From the NCBI GenBank assembly GCA_051453625.1, contig JBOZIK010000001.1, forward strand, positions 4,600,071 through 4,634,887: a stretch of 34,817 nucleotides of DNA. The letters run 5' to 3'. Under the pieces are notes generated by a model. The model worked only from the letters and a program-made list of their open reading frames with translations, ran no database searches and was not told the origin of the DNA. Below, one piece after another: positions 23,601-31,496 of this stretch (position 1 is its first letter; every line of letters begins with the position of its first letter). Source of the DNA: Welwitschia mirabilis (taxonomy: Eukaryota; Gnetophyta; Gnetopsida; Welwitschiales). The translations under genes and the position numbers were made by a program.

Positions 23601-26600
23601 AGTCCATGACCAACATAAGTTAACAGAACTGGGTCTTAGAAAGCATTCAACAAGAGAAGGAAGCTGGCAAGTGTTAGGACAAGTTGTACTTACTAAACTG
23701 AATTCATGAACAATGCATAATACATATTTATACACATGATTGAAAGCTAAAGATACTACAAGACATTCTAGAAAAACAACAAACTAGTTCTAACTGTATT
23801 CTAAGAATGGCCAAGTGCTTACAACTCTATTTCAGAATGGCCAGAATAACAAAACAGAGCAAGCAATTTAAAACAAGCTAAACTTTATAATAAGCAGTGA
23901 CAAATAACTTAGTCTAGGTACATGACTAAGGGATCAACTTCCTTTATAAGTTTGGGGGGTCAACTGCTTTGACTCATTAATGACAAGTCAAATACTTTGA
24001 CTTACCAAAAGATTGATTAAAAAACAAACCCTAAAGTGAACACAGTCTCAAAGGTTTCACTCACCAATGTCAACTAGCATAGTTCATATCTCTAACACCA
24101 ATTGTAGTCAAGCTGGAACTAGTGCAACATAAGGTAAACCCTTTAAGTTCCCTATAAGTATAGCAAAATACTTTTAATTACTTACAAAAACCAAACCCCA
24201 CAACATAACAAATACTCAGTCTTCTACAAACCATAAAATGTCCAACAGTCAGTGGCTAAGGGACATTCTCCATCTTCTCCCTTTCTTTCTCTAAGACCAA
24301 TCCTAACTAGACCACTGGAGAGAGGTTATTAATTAACTACTAACAAGCATACAATCAGTCATTTTACATTATTTCAAGACATCATGAACATAATTCGAAT
24401 AACACAGCCACTTCCTATGTGACTTGCCTTTAGTGATGCCCAACCCTAAAATTTGTTTACCGCATGTTGGCATCCAGTCAAATCTTCCTTCTTCATAGTT
24501 TATAAATATTCACTTTACGTTTTCATGTTGCCCCTAAAGTGTTGTCCCTTTGTGAGGTTATACAGTTACTTTTGTTAGTTTATGAAGCCAAACTTTGTAT
24601 CCCCCTTTGCATGTTAAAAGTTACTTTATGTTGAAGACAGCCAAAAAAGATTTATTTAAAAAAAAAAAAAGAGGGGCATGCAGCCAATGTTATCCTAGGA
24701 TTTTGTATTAAACCATAATGCTATAAAAGGGGACCTAGGGTTTCCTGTTATTGTGTGATTGTGGTCAGAGTCATTTTGCGTTCTTGCTTATAGGTTGTGG
24801 CTTGAGCTAGAGGAAGCAGGGAAGAAAGGGCCCAAGCCTCGTTATATTGTTTGTTTGCTTGTTTGTTTTTCTCTTGCTGCAATCTTTGCTCATTTCATAA
24901 AAACTTTGTATAATGTGTACAAGGTCTTTTAAAAGGCTGAACGTAATTTTAGGGTTGTAATACTAGCATCACTCTATAAAAGGGAACTATGGACTTCTAT
25001 TACCTACAAACTTATTGCACAATTTTCTCTATAAATTAGAGATTTCAACAAATGATAAGCAACCAAAAATCCTTTAGGCCTTGGAGATGATGTCACATTT
25101 AATTATAAAATGATAGTGCATACATACTTCACATTATTGTGGAGTTCCATAGATGAAAAGTGTTTTGAAATGAATGGATGTCTCTATCTATAGAATTTCT
25201 AACACTGATGTGATATTCAATTACTTAATTTGATTAAGAAATCTATTTACATAACCTTGATATAGATTCCACATATTGAAATTTCAAATTTAATTGTGGC
25301 TTTGGTTTACACAATTGATGAGACTTTGGAAGTGTAATAAGGGAGGTTTGACATACACTACTTGGCAAATTACTAACAAAAAACTATGACTCAAGAAAGG
25401 CAATTGCAAGATTCCAACAATATCATTTCAGTTTTTTCCCTCTCGTTTTCAAAGATGTACCCATATCCTCTGATATTTGTAACCTATCTGCTTCAAGCTT
25501 AGCAATATATTTCAATGAAATACCATGCTTTCAGAGGTAAATCCCCAAGAAAAACTGAAAAAGGGTCCTATTCAAACTAAATAAAAAGAAAGGTAACTTT
25601 GCCAAAAGACAAACAATAAAAACTTACGAAACGACTGACTTCACTTTCCTTTCACGGAAAAAGTCTTCATTCATTTGCAAAAAGCTAACAGCCTTTAAGA
25701 ATGATTTCAAAAATTTTGTGTTACATCAACCATACCATGCTATGCAACAATCCATGCTCCACATCATACATCATACTCAATTTTAGTTGCTGGTGTTAGA
25801 TTTTCCATGCTATTAACAGTATTATAGTACCATCTTCAACGATACGCATTAAAACATGTGCATGCTGTAATTTAATATCCAAAAACAAAGATAGAGTAAC
25901 ATGAAAGAAATAAGAAAAGATTAAAACAAGCACGCAATTGGAATAATAAACAATGGAATGCATTAGCTCAGCTTTAGAAATTACAAAAGGAAAGAAACTT
26001 ATACTCAATGATACCTCTTTTTTCTTGTCACGCCTCCGTTTTACTTCATGGAAAGGATCTGCAAACCAATCACACAGTCATCATTGATTAAATATGATAT
26101 TGACTAGAAGACAAAACAGCATTCAGGAGAACAAAAACCATTTGTAGCTTGTTTGTGCTCTACTGTAGGAATGCATTTCTGAAGAGAAACTAAAAGAAGT
26201 TTTAATATCTGAATAATGCATAATCAAGGTCATTGCTATTGCCATTAAGAAGCTAATTCTTGGAGCAAATGGTTGACAATAGTTTGAATAGAAGACAGCA
26301 AAAACAGAGCAGAGTTTATACACATCCCTATTAGCTCTCAGCAAGCATGTTCGTCCCTTAGCAAACATGTCAAACCCATCTCTTCTGTATTATGACACAG
26401 GTAGCTTCTTTACTGAGAATAAAATAACGATAACTGACAACTCACATTACTAGAGCCCTTTAGGTTTCAAGAAGACATTTTTTTTGTGATTATTATCAAT
26501 TTAAATGCTTTATAATCCAAAGGGAAAAAAATCCTTTAAAAATCTGTCAATAGGCAATTTGTCGGCAATCAAAAGTATTCCGTTAATTAATGGGAGAAAG

Positions 26601-28441
26601 GGTTTGCAAACAAACATGGGGCAACGTATTTAGCAACAAGCTAGAATGTAAGCCATTTGGAGGAAAAATCGAAACTAGCTGTGGAGAAACTTAACACCAC
26701 AAACTCTACAGTGTAAAGCTCCATACTGTAGTCAGGATTCATAGAAAGCAGGTTCAGAAACAATGAGTAAAATGCCAACAAATTAAAATGTCGGTGGACT
26801 CAAAAAGTCGTGTCAGGAGACATGTCTCCATTGTGTTGGCAATATGTCGGAGCAAAACGTCAGCAATATGTTAGAGCAAAATGTCAGCAATATGTCAGAG
26901 CAAAAAGTCGACAATTATTTTTCTTAAAAAAATGCAAAGCTTATTAATTTTATGAGATATGCAATCAATCAATGCTCTACTGGCAGAAATGGATATTTCA
27001 TGGGAAATTTGTGATTTTTCCCTTCAATTGTTCTCGCTATTCTGGTCTATTGGGCAGAAAATGTTTTTTTAATTTTTTGTGCCAGAAAACGGTTTTAACA
27101 GTAACTGTGTGAGACATTTTGAAAAAGTCAGCAATATGTCAACAAAAAGTCAGAAATATCGGAAATGTCACCAACTTTTTCAAAATGTCGGCCGAAAATG
27201 TCAGCCGACTTCAAGACATTTTCAAATTGAAAAAAAAGCGAGTGGTGACATGTCGCGACATTTTACTCTATGTTTAGAAATAAACAAAGAGAGAATAATA
27301 ATGAACTCCCATGAAGGCATCCCTCAACAAAAATGAACCCTCCATACGCGATGATGTTAGTTCATGTCAGTGATCCTTGTCTCGGTTCAAAGTTTAAACA
27401 ACTCACTTACACCATACAACTATACAAACTATTAAAAAAACCATTAAGATGTATGTAAACCAAAAAAAAGAGAACTTGAAGACGAAAATGACTAGAGTGT
27501 GCAGCTGGCAGCTTCTGTAAATATTGGAAGTCGTTGCCTGTATTTCTAACGTTAAGAACTTTCACGTTTACAGCTCCACGAAAGCTGATCTTCTGAAGGA
27601 TTAAAGAATACTTGGTTGCATGAAGTTTGATCCATCTAATAGATTATTCATATTTTCGTGACATTCCCAACAAATATAGCATAAACAGTTCCCAGCAGAA
27701 AGAGACCTCGGCGGATTCTTGACTATGACTTTCCTCCATTTTCTGTCTCTAATTGCATGAAAGAAGTCGTCTTCTGAAGTTGCATACACTCATCATGAAA
27801 ACTTGTCCGTCTCAAACACAATATCTGTAACTTCACAGGTAGCATGTATTTATTGCACTGAATAACATACTGAGTCTGACCAGCCGCCCTCTCGACCTCT
27901 TTTTAATAGAATACATATGACGCAAGACTTCCCCATTCTATCTTGGGTGAGCTTTTGTGTTATATTTTTCGCTTTTTCCCTTCGCTATGGCTAGTGTACG
28001 GCCTCTGACACAAAAGTCTTCAGCGCAACACTTAATAACCGCTACGCCCCTGATTCTCTGACTACTGAAAACCGCATAAGTTCCACTGAAAACGATGGAA
28101 AAAATAGAAACACCGAAAACGGATTCTTCCTTTACATAATAAAACACTTGCTTGAATTTAACAGATCCTTGTTAAATCACAGGGATGCTTAGGTGTGTCG
28201 AGTTCAACCAAAAGCAAAATGAAAAATCAGACCTAGCCCTTCCCGAAACACCCAACAGACAAAAAAGAGGGCCAAAAGAAGAAAAAAGAATACCTTGAGA
28301 AAGAAGTCTCTGGACAGTCTCGTTGGGATCCATATTGCATTCTTGAAGAACGGGATAGATATCTTCTTCGTTATAACCCTTAACAATCTCCTTGATGCCT
28401 TCGATAAGTTTCTTGGTTTCTAAAGAAATGGCCCCTTTCAT
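2353..28441 (-). CDS. GIP1: GBF-interacting protein 1-like gene, seven coding exons, 3' end missing
   Basis: Joined exons on the minus strand: 28441-28294, 26058-26015, 18303-18180, 18045-17916, 16048-15390, 3173-2780, 2678-2353. They total 1825 nt (608 codons plus one base). Every junction is GT/AG and all phases agree, so one frame stays open throughout. The product has the GIP1 N-terminal (DUF1296) domain at about residues 8-64, then a long low-complexity Ser/Asn/Thr/Pro-rich body with short family motifs (a DPVYVPS block, a KEWK-like block, PNHL...LSFGSFG, LMPQIMGSQ). In Arabidopsis, GIP1 binds G-box-binding bZIP factors and promotes their DNA binding; that role here is inferred from the family. 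Family members are usually around 800 residues or more, so roughly 200 C-terminal residues are missing, probably left of the window. Introns 1, 2, 4 and 5 are large and transposon-filled; introns 3 and 6 are 134 and 101 bp. Confidence 0.88.
2780..3173 (-). CDS. GIP1: GIP1-like exon 6 (LSFGSFG motif exon)
   Basis: Encodes residues 369-499 plus two bases, joined to exon 5 across a 12.2-kb intron. The junction codon G|CA gives Ala369, followed by IGHNMEWKRKP, equivalent to the KEWKPK block in homologues. The most conserved block is LIMPNHLKVSEAACLGLSFG and the SFGDYFG that follows it, residues 439-465. The acceptor is TGTAACAG|CA. The donor is AAG|GTCAAT, which departs from the usual GTA/GTG at +3, but frame and family continuity into exon 7 support it. 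An acidic, Ser-rich tail ends the exon. Confidence 0.9.
4130..4560 (-). repeat. LTR remnant with tRNA-iMet-type primer-binding site
   Basis: Read on the minus strand, the stretch has a CTATAAAAGGAGG promoter element (about 4395-4407), then a transcribed-type leader. The leader ends in a GTTTGTTTTATTTTTAGC-type tract. It is followed near 4155-4175 by TATCAGAGCACC, matching the primer-binding site complementary to initiator tRNA-Met that plant LTR retrotransposons use. The leader is clearly similar to the plus-strand sequence at 24720-24870 (shared gcttgagctagaggaa and TTGCTTGTTTGTTT). The outer boundaries are approximate. Confidence 0.5.
4455..4512 (+). repeat. CTTTT-type pyrimidine microsatellite
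   Basis: A C/T-only low-complexity run with repeated CTTTT units, ending in a T tract. It lies inside the LTR remnant and looks like simple-sequence expansion. Confidence 0.7.
4650..5245 (+). repeat. Degenerate CCTAC-rich reiterated tract
   Basis: Short words such as TCCTAC, ATCCTAC and CCTAC recur at irregular intervals of some tens of bases, separated by pyrimidine-rich text. It resembles a decayed tandem repeat next to the LTR remnant at 4130-4560. The open frame at 4920-5150 inside it is a by-product of the biased composition, not a gene. Confidence 0.4.
6855..7631. other. Assembly gap (777 N)
   Basis: A run of N with no sequence content. Its non-round length suggests an estimated gap size. 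It lies in intron 5. Confidence 0.99.
7632..7915 (+). pseudogene. Unrecognised coding-like fragment cut by the gap
   Basis: Just right of the gap a frame reads AWKWFAKDLKDKPYDYEIWQ and then stops. After a pyrimidine-rich stretch ending CTTACAG (7785) a second frame reads through YGAKVRLKGCKNGYQNTYMP to about 7910. The two could be decayed exons of a captured gene or element, but they do not join in frame at the obvious splice signals. I do not recognise the product. Confidence 0.25.
9319..9347. repeat. Perfect 8-bp inverted repeat with 13-nt loop
   Basis: TTGCCACG at 9319-9326 is the exact reverse complement of CGTGGCAA at 9340-9347. No other structure around it explains its presence. It could be chance or part of an unrecognised element. 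Confidence 0.45.
9783..10495. other. Assembly gap (713 N)
   Basis: A run of N within intron 5. Flanking sequence on both sides is unremarkable AT-rich DNA without an obvious shared repeat. Confidence 0.99.
11315..11494 (+). pseudogene. Ty3/gypsy-like integrase N-terminal region fragment
   Basis: A 59-residue open frame contains PLWYTNIINFSVTREVLDDW followed by SKMKHKLSGYSCKAYNF. This resembles the PWYxDIVNxLVTGExPxDW segment just before the HHCC zinc-binding domain in plant Ty3/gypsy Pol polyproteins. The frame ends in a stop before the Cys/His residues would appear, so this is a broken remnant. It lies upstream of a Gag-like fragment on the same strand, the reverse of the normal gag-pol order. 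Confidence 0.45.
12131..12505 (+). pseudogene. Retrotransposon Gag-like fragment, frameshifted
   Basis: The frame at 12131-12238 reads ASMYMSLHPNRWYQELAKDP and then a W..FMKAF pattern, as in the retrotransposon Gag core where W-Y is followed by a second Trp and a Phe-rich helix. A second frame from 12331 reads KHLRQSLPVWKLKRYTKGLN and, further on, DDLEEAASIAQDYDRMFQEE, like the later Gag helices. The blocks are in different frames with stops between them, so the gene is dead. Gag-like text may start further left, near 11690. Confidence 0.5.
13112..13125 (-). other. Primer-binding site of TRIM unit 1
   Basis: The minus strand reads TGGTATTAGAGCCA, two bases from the adjoining LTR end at 13128. 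It matches the plant consensus TGGTATCAGAGCC complementary to the initiator tRNA-Met 3' end, with one difference. Confidence 0.8.
13141..13550. other. Assembly gap (410 N) inside the TRIM array
   Basis: The gap falls between matching positions of repeat units. The distance 12921 to about 13543 is three times 207 bp, so the gap size equals about two missing units. Assembly failure caused by the repeat is the likely reason. Confidence 0.97.
13741..13754 (-). other. Primer-binding site of the last TRIM unit
   Basis: Same 14-base sequence as at 13112-13125, here next to the LTR that begins at 13757. The equivalent spacing supports the unit boundaries. Confidence 0.8.
13900..14225 (-). repeat. 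Possible LTR remnant of a second family
   Basis: On the minus strand the stretch has a TATTTAAGA element, an AATAAA signal near 14050 and a leader-like 3' part ending close to GAAGTATCAAGGGC. That end is weakly similar to the tRNA-iMet primer-binding site. A comparable layout is seen at 16850-17100. Boundaries and identity are uncertain. Confidence 0.3.
15390..16048 (-). CDS. GIP1: GIP1-like exon 5 (large low-complexity exon with in-frame duplication)
   Basis: Encodes residues 149-368 plus one base. The acceptor is AACTTCAG|CTCC, joining AG|C to make Ser149. The donor is CAGAAAG|GTATT. Recognisable family blocks are DPVYVPSADGRLSVVGAIKR at about residues 257-276 and SRSQQQPVGSQK at 357-368. 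In homologues the latter runs directly into a KEWK motif, which exon 6 provides. Residues 189-203 and 204-218 are an exact tandem duplication of 15 residues, GNTVKAGISQNSVQN. The rest is Ser/Thr/Pro/Gln-rich and probably disordered. Confidence 0.9.
15840..15930 (-). repeat. 45-bp perfect in-frame tandem duplication inside exon 5
   Basis: Two nucleotide-identical 45-bp copies (about 15841-15885 and 15886-15930) encode GNTVKAGISQNSVQN twice. Identity at silent sites indicates a recent duplication or repeat slippage. Confidence 0.95.
16049..17915 (-). other. Intron 4 of the GIP1-like gene
   Basis: 1867 bp between well-supported exons. The stretch 16850-17100 looks like a minus-strand LTR leader (a TTTAAACCC motif, then a long T-rich tract). 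No open frame with family similarity is present. Confidence 0.75.
17916..18045 (-). CDS. GIP1: GIP1-like exon 4 (Ser/Thr/Val-rich linker)
   Basis: Completes codon 106 as Asp and encodes up to residue 148 plus two bases. The acceptor is a clean TTTATTTCAG|AT and the donor a strong AAG|GTAAGT. The peptide is a Ser/Thr/Val-rich linker (for example NKSVSSAVTSTNESAM) with no recognised domain. Its place is set by the splice signals and by phase agreement with exons 3 and 5 rather than by strong conservation. Confidence 0.82.
18180..18303 (-). CDS. GIP1: GIP1-like exon 3 (RGG-type segment)
   Basis: Encodes residues 65-105 plus one base. It begins with Asn directly after the KKKE of exon 2, as in the family, where KKKE/KRKE is followed by Asn. 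The segment is Gly/Arg-rich: SRGGRGF lies at about residues 82-88, followed by more Arg, Ser and Tyr. This is the expected low-complexity, possibly RNA- or protein-binding region (inference). The acceptor is TTCTGCAG|AAT and the donor is CAGG|GTACAT. Exon 4 follows after a short 134-bp intron, one of only two short introns in the window. Confidence 0.87.
19598..20103. repeat. Internal duplication flanking a 100-N gap
   Basis: The stretch ending at 19799 reappears, about 90% alike, ending at 20103. Both finish with AATACTAAAGGCATGACTAA followed by ACTAA. The 100-N run (19800-19899) separates the copies. The unit may be truly duplicated, or the assembler may have placed two versions of one sequence side by side. 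Confidence 0.75.
19800..19899. other. Assembly gap (exactly 100 N)
   Basis: A round length indicates a gap of unknown size. Similar sequence on both sides suggests repeat-induced misjoining. Confidence 0.99.
21593..21757 (+). pseudogene. BED-type zinc-finger fragment of a hAT-like transposase
   Basis: The frame reads TTVICKFCGISLFGEATQLK followed by HHIASILRHDTGKC. The CxxC pair, the Gly-rich turn and the LKHHIA helix match the BED zinc finger at the N terminus of plant hAT transposases (CxFCGK...GG..RLKxHLAG). An in-frame stop lies just upstream and the frame ends before any catalytic domain. It sits inside the 19081-22145 element, in the direction expected for its gene. Confidence 0.55.
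22563..22940 (+). pseudogene. LINE-type zf-RVT fragment, frameshifted
   Basis: The frame from 22563 reads into a KRKLPRKDYLHNCCLSVDSA block, then a Cys pair (LCEC). After a one-base shift near 22880 another frame gives HLLLQCPFSKQLW before a stop. Together this is the zinc-binding domain (zf-RVT) found after plant LINE reverse transcriptases: LPT+D.L......CPLC....E...HL...C.FS..LW. It lies about 420 bp outside the right end of the 3-kb transposon. The reverse transcriptase and endonuclease are absent. Confidence 0.65.
23006..23088. repeat. 44-bp tandem duplication
   Basis: TAACATTTTAAAATTGCTTG and the text after it occurs at 23006 and again at 23050. The two copies match over about 38 bases. 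A small local duplication with no evident function. Confidence 0.85.
24091..24105 (-). other. Primer-binding-site-like sequence
   Basis: The minus strand reads TGGTGTTAGAGA, a diverged form of the initiator tRNA-Met primer site. It is followed on the plus strand by TGTAGTCAAGC, which could be the start of an LTR. No partner LTR was confirmed. Confidence 0.3.
24460..24960 (+). repeat. LTR remnant, same family as 4130-4560 but opposite strand
   Basis: Contains GCTATAAAAGGGG (about 24720-24732) and then a leader sharing GCTTGAGCTAGAGGAA and TTGCTTGTTTGTTT with the minus-strand copy at 4130-4400. A poly(A) run lies just upstream (24657-24671). Start and end are approximate, and no primer-binding site is evident here. 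Confidence 0.45.
26015..26058 (-). CDS. GIP1: GIP1-like exon 2 (44-nt micro-exon, end of DUF1296 domain)
   Basis: Completes codon 50 and encodes residues 50-64, DPFHEVKRRRDKKKE. This is the highly conserved end of the GIP1 N-terminal domain. The basic run at residues 56-63 could act as a nuclear localisation or nucleic-acid contact patch (inference). The acceptor is CAG|AT (written on the gene strand) and the donor is GAG|GTATCA; the exon ends in phase 0. It is only 44 nt long between introns of 2235 and 7711 nt, so automated gene finders could easily miss it. Confidence 0.93.
26771..27260 (+). mobile_element. Partial relative of the 3-kb TIR element, with subterminal repeats
   Basis: Its left part aligns with the left end at 19085-19200: a shared GTCGGTGG/GTTGGTGG block, then AAAAAGT, then GGAGACATGTC and a GCAAAA...TCAGCAA block. 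The subterminal zone has expanded ATGTC words. No matching inverted right end was found near 27260, so it is probably truncated or a deletion derivative. The open frame at 27079-27336 is a by-product of these repeats. Confidence 0.45.
26840..26911 (+). repeat. Three tandem 24-bp units
   Basis: Units at 26840, 26864 and 26888 share CAATATGT..GAGCAAAA.GTC with a few substitutions each. They lie just inside the transposon-like end, where transposase-binding repeats usually sit. Confidence 0.85.
28294..28441 (-). CDS. GIP1: GIP1-like exon 1 (start codon, main part of DUF1296 domain)
   Basis: Encodes residues 1-49 plus the first base of codon 50. The ATG at 28441-28439 is the first ATG in this frame after the upstream stop. 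The protein begins MKGAISLETKKL, a short leader before the domain, as in the family. The domain core includes the EIVKGYNEEDIYPVL segment and the ECNMDPNETVQRLLSQ segment, which match the UBA-like GIP1_N fold. The donor reads CAAG|GTATTC, and the split codon G|AT restores the Asp of the family LxxQDPFHEV motif in exon 2. The fit to the family on both sides of the junction makes this exon very secure. Confidence 0.92.
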
Positions 28442-28630
28442 CCTGAGCCCTTGTCTCGCAGACCTTGCAACAATATTCGCCGGGAAGGTAAGAGGACGAA
28501 GAAGATCAAAGAAACAGCAACAGAAACGTACCCAAACCAAACCAGAAAATAAGAAGAACCCCTTCTCTGATTAAATTAATAAACCGACTTACAAAACGTA
28601 AAAAGTAACAGCTATATAAATATATTTCAA
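28442..28630 (-). promoter_or_regulatory. GIP1-like 5' leader and probable TATA box
   Basis: Upstream of the ATG on the minus strand, a TATATTTATATAG stretch at 28612-28624 is a good TATA-box candidate. It would place transcription start near 28580 and give a 5' leader of about 140 nt. The leader is pyrimidine-rich, with TTCTT-type runs near 28500-28560, as is common in plant 5' UTRs. The start site is inferred; no transcript evidence is available. Confidence 0.5.
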
Positions 28631-28639
28631 CTTCAGTTA

Positions 28640-30830
28640 CATGTTTACGCATCTATCCATGTATATGGGTCCTCGCGCCTCGTCGCCGCTTTTCCTTATG
28701 CTTTTCTCGCGTTGATGGCGCTGCGCACAGCGTTGATTTCCTTTTTCTTTTTATGGAGTGCGTTTGCTTATGCCTGCTGCTAGGGTAGGGATTAAGACTT
28801 GAAAATTTAGATTCCTGCAACAAATTTGAAAATTTTGGGAATGCGTTTAATGAAGAAATGAGATTCTTGTGACGCTTCGGTTGACTGTGTCATGTCACAC
28901 TCTACCACGACTTTGTCTTTTCCGTGTCACCGCTTCACCCATCCATCATAACCGGTTTCTTCTGTCTTTTCCGTTACTTATCTTTAGCCCACAGTCCTCC
29001 ACTGATGGTTGTACTCATTAGCATCTATCAAATCTTTTGTCAAGAGTCTGCAGACCTTTTAAACGAGGGGGAAAAACGTTTTATGAATGTTGGATTACAG
29101 TTACCTAATATGTTAAATGCATTTTTTTTCTTGTTTACAACCCAAAAAAAACTTATTAAATGCATTTTTTTTGTTTTAGAAATACTAGTGTTTAGATTCT
29201 CAACTGCATAGGCCTTCCATCACTTAAAATTGTTTTGTAATATCTAATTTAGTAATAAGGAAGTGCTTAGAGAATTAAGATTAGATGTCTTGTCAAAAAT
29301 TCATCACCTAACTCAAGGTTAATATAACATTGATGATATAGGAGCATCCCTAAAAAATAAAAATAAAGAATGTGTTTTTTTTAAATTAGAAGTATATTTG
29401 CTAAGGTTGTAGTATGCTCCTATTGAAAATAAAATTTGTCATGTGTAATGGTCATGTTAGAAATGACTAACCCTTTAATTTACCATCTTTGGTGGGAATG
29501 TAGTTCTAAGAAACATGCTACCTTTACAAGGAATCTAAGTGTAAGGAATATGCTATTTTCAAAGGGAATCTCCGTGCAAGGAATCTACTATGTTTAGAAG
29601 CTACAGTGATAAAATGTGTAAAGAGGCTAATATTAGAGAATGCCTTCATGTTCAAGATTCCTTTTGAACCCTTGTAAATAAGGGTGAGTGGTGAGATGAA
29701 GATGATGCTATGGAAGTTGGAGTTTAGAACAGTGATGTCATGAATCTTAACGTTGGGATCTTTAGAAGAGCTCTTTATTGGGAACTTGAGGAGAAGGTTT
29801 CTTATGAAAGAACTTAACTCATTTGTATCTTCTCTTTAAGGCTACCAAGTATTAAAGCGACCAAAGTAGAGAAGGTAGGGTGAGACTTTTAGAGGCCACT
29901 ACCGAGAAGAGCTCATAAAAGCAGTATGAGATGTAATTTTAATTTGTAAATATAGATCATTAAACTCAGAGGGAAGGGGTGAATGAGTTTTAAATAAAAT
30001 TTTTAGAGAGATGAAAATTAATAGCTAACAAAAATTAAAACATGTAAAACCAAATAGAAGTCTTATCAGATTTAACATGGTTCCCTAACTTGGTTGCTCC
30101 ACACTTGAATAGTTGAAACCAGTACATTGTTTGCATGTCAAAAGTGACATTTTAACAACTATAATTGATCAAATTAAAATAAGAGAAAAGACACTTCATT
30201 TATTAATTTATCATAAAATGATGTCTTCTATTATCTTTAAAATAAAATTTAATATTATCGTTTTCTCTATAATAATTGCAGGTCTTTAGCCATGTTTTAC
30301 AACACATGGTGGAAGATGAATATAATTCCGCATAAAACAATAGTAGAAATGGAGAAATGAGGTGGCAACACATAGCTATAGCATTAGCTATAGCATTGGA
30401 AGACATGTGGTAGAGGTATCCATAAGTTGTCGTAGACACATGTCGTAATAGCGTCGGTTGGTAAAGGAATCCGACTCCAAAGGTGTCACATCCACATTTT
30501 CACTCTTCTTATAAATTGCAAGTTTATGTTTATAACATATTTGAAAAATATTAAATTACTTGAAACCCTAATTGTTGTAATTACTATGCAGTGTTATTGA
30601 GTTGTAGTATGAATACCTTTTCATTAAATGTTTGTACCTAATTTTTATATACTGGAAATGATATCTTTTATTTACTTATCCAATTGAATGTAAATGCTGA
30701 ATTGAATGTATATTATGGGGACATGTTCCTTTTTTCTCATTATTAAATGTAAAGTATTATCTTGATTATATTATTAAAAGCACTTGGTGGCTAGGCAATC
30801 ATTTATGAGACGTTATGTAACCCCTCCCTT
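28640..30830. other. Upstream intergenic region, nothing recognised
   Basis: A short GC-richer patch (28670-28770) lies just upstream of the GIP1-like promoter and may be part of it. Beyond it the sequence is AT-rich with short open frames only. The frame at 28924-29211 has no recognisable motif. The word TAGCTATAGCAT is repeated at about 30372-30397. Confidence 0.5.
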
Positions 30831-30839
30831 AACTGTCCT

Positions 30840-31060
30840 TATTCATGATGTTTTGTCTTTACATGCATAGAATCTTCACCGACTTTCGCCACTTCAACTG
30901 ACCCCTTCATGATGTTTTGTCTTCAAGTGCATGGAATCTTTACCAACTTTCGTTTTGTCCTTATATTCTTGTAAGCCTTTACATTCCACCAAACCTTAAT
31001 TATAAATAGGACCCTCCTCCTTCTTTTTCCCTCACTTTCATTTTTGGAGAACCTTTTGCT
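30840..31060 (+). promoter_or_regulatory. Promoter-like block with two 64-bp repeats and a TATA box
   Basis: CATGATGTTTTGTCTT is repeated at 30844 and 30908 within a 64-bp unit that also includes ATGGAATCTT/CATAGAATCTT and CCAACTTTCG/CCGACTTTCG. About 100 bp downstream lies TATAAATAGG (31011-31020), a strong plant TATA box, with pyrimidine-rich text after it. The layout resembles the U3 region of an LTR or a stand-alone promoter. The transcript would run into the hairpin array at 31497. No flanking LTR partner was identified. Confidence 0.5.
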
Positions 31061-31496
31061 ACTAAGTCTTGGAGCCTGGAAAAGCCTTAAAGACTTGCAA
31101 AGATCTTAAGTTCTTTTCGAAAATCAGTATGGTTCTTTACTTTTATGCTTTCTTATTGGTCCTCTCTTATACATTTTGTATTAAAATCGTCACATCTAAG
31201 TATGGATTTATTCTCTTAAATTTTCTTAATGGTCCTTCTTATGCATTTGCTTAATGAAATCGATGTGTATGTATTTCTATAAGACAGTTATTAAATCATG
31301 TGTTACTTAAATAAGAAAAACTCCATGTTGACACATATCTCATCTTTATCTACCTTTCCTTGATTTCCTGAAGTTATCTTCTTATGTGAGATTAACATTT
31401 GTGATTAGATTCTATCATGACGTTACCTTTTTGTCGAGGTATTATGTTGTGGTCAAACTTTTTTAGTTTCGTAATACTATCTTGTTTTGGATTTCC

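Larger units (their letters stand above)
18304..26014 (-). other. Intron 2 of the GIP1-like gene (7.7 kb)
   Basis: Lies between the 44-nt exon 2 and exon 3. It contains the nested DNA transposons at 19081-22145, the LINE fragment, and LTR-like material at 23670-24960. The stretches 18310-19080, 22980-23670 and 25000-26010 hold no recognisable gene. Confidence 0.8.
26059..28293 (-). other. Intron 1 of the GIP1-like gene
   Basis: 2235 bp between the start-codon exon and the micro-exon. It carries the transposon relative at 26771-27260. The rest (26060-26770, 27260-28290) has only short open frames without family signal. Confidence 0.8.

Noticed and set aside
28442-28540. N-terminal extension of GIP1-like exon 1 beginning at 28540
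   Set aside because: The codon there is TTG, not ATG. The family starts a few residues before the domain, which fits the ATG at 28441.
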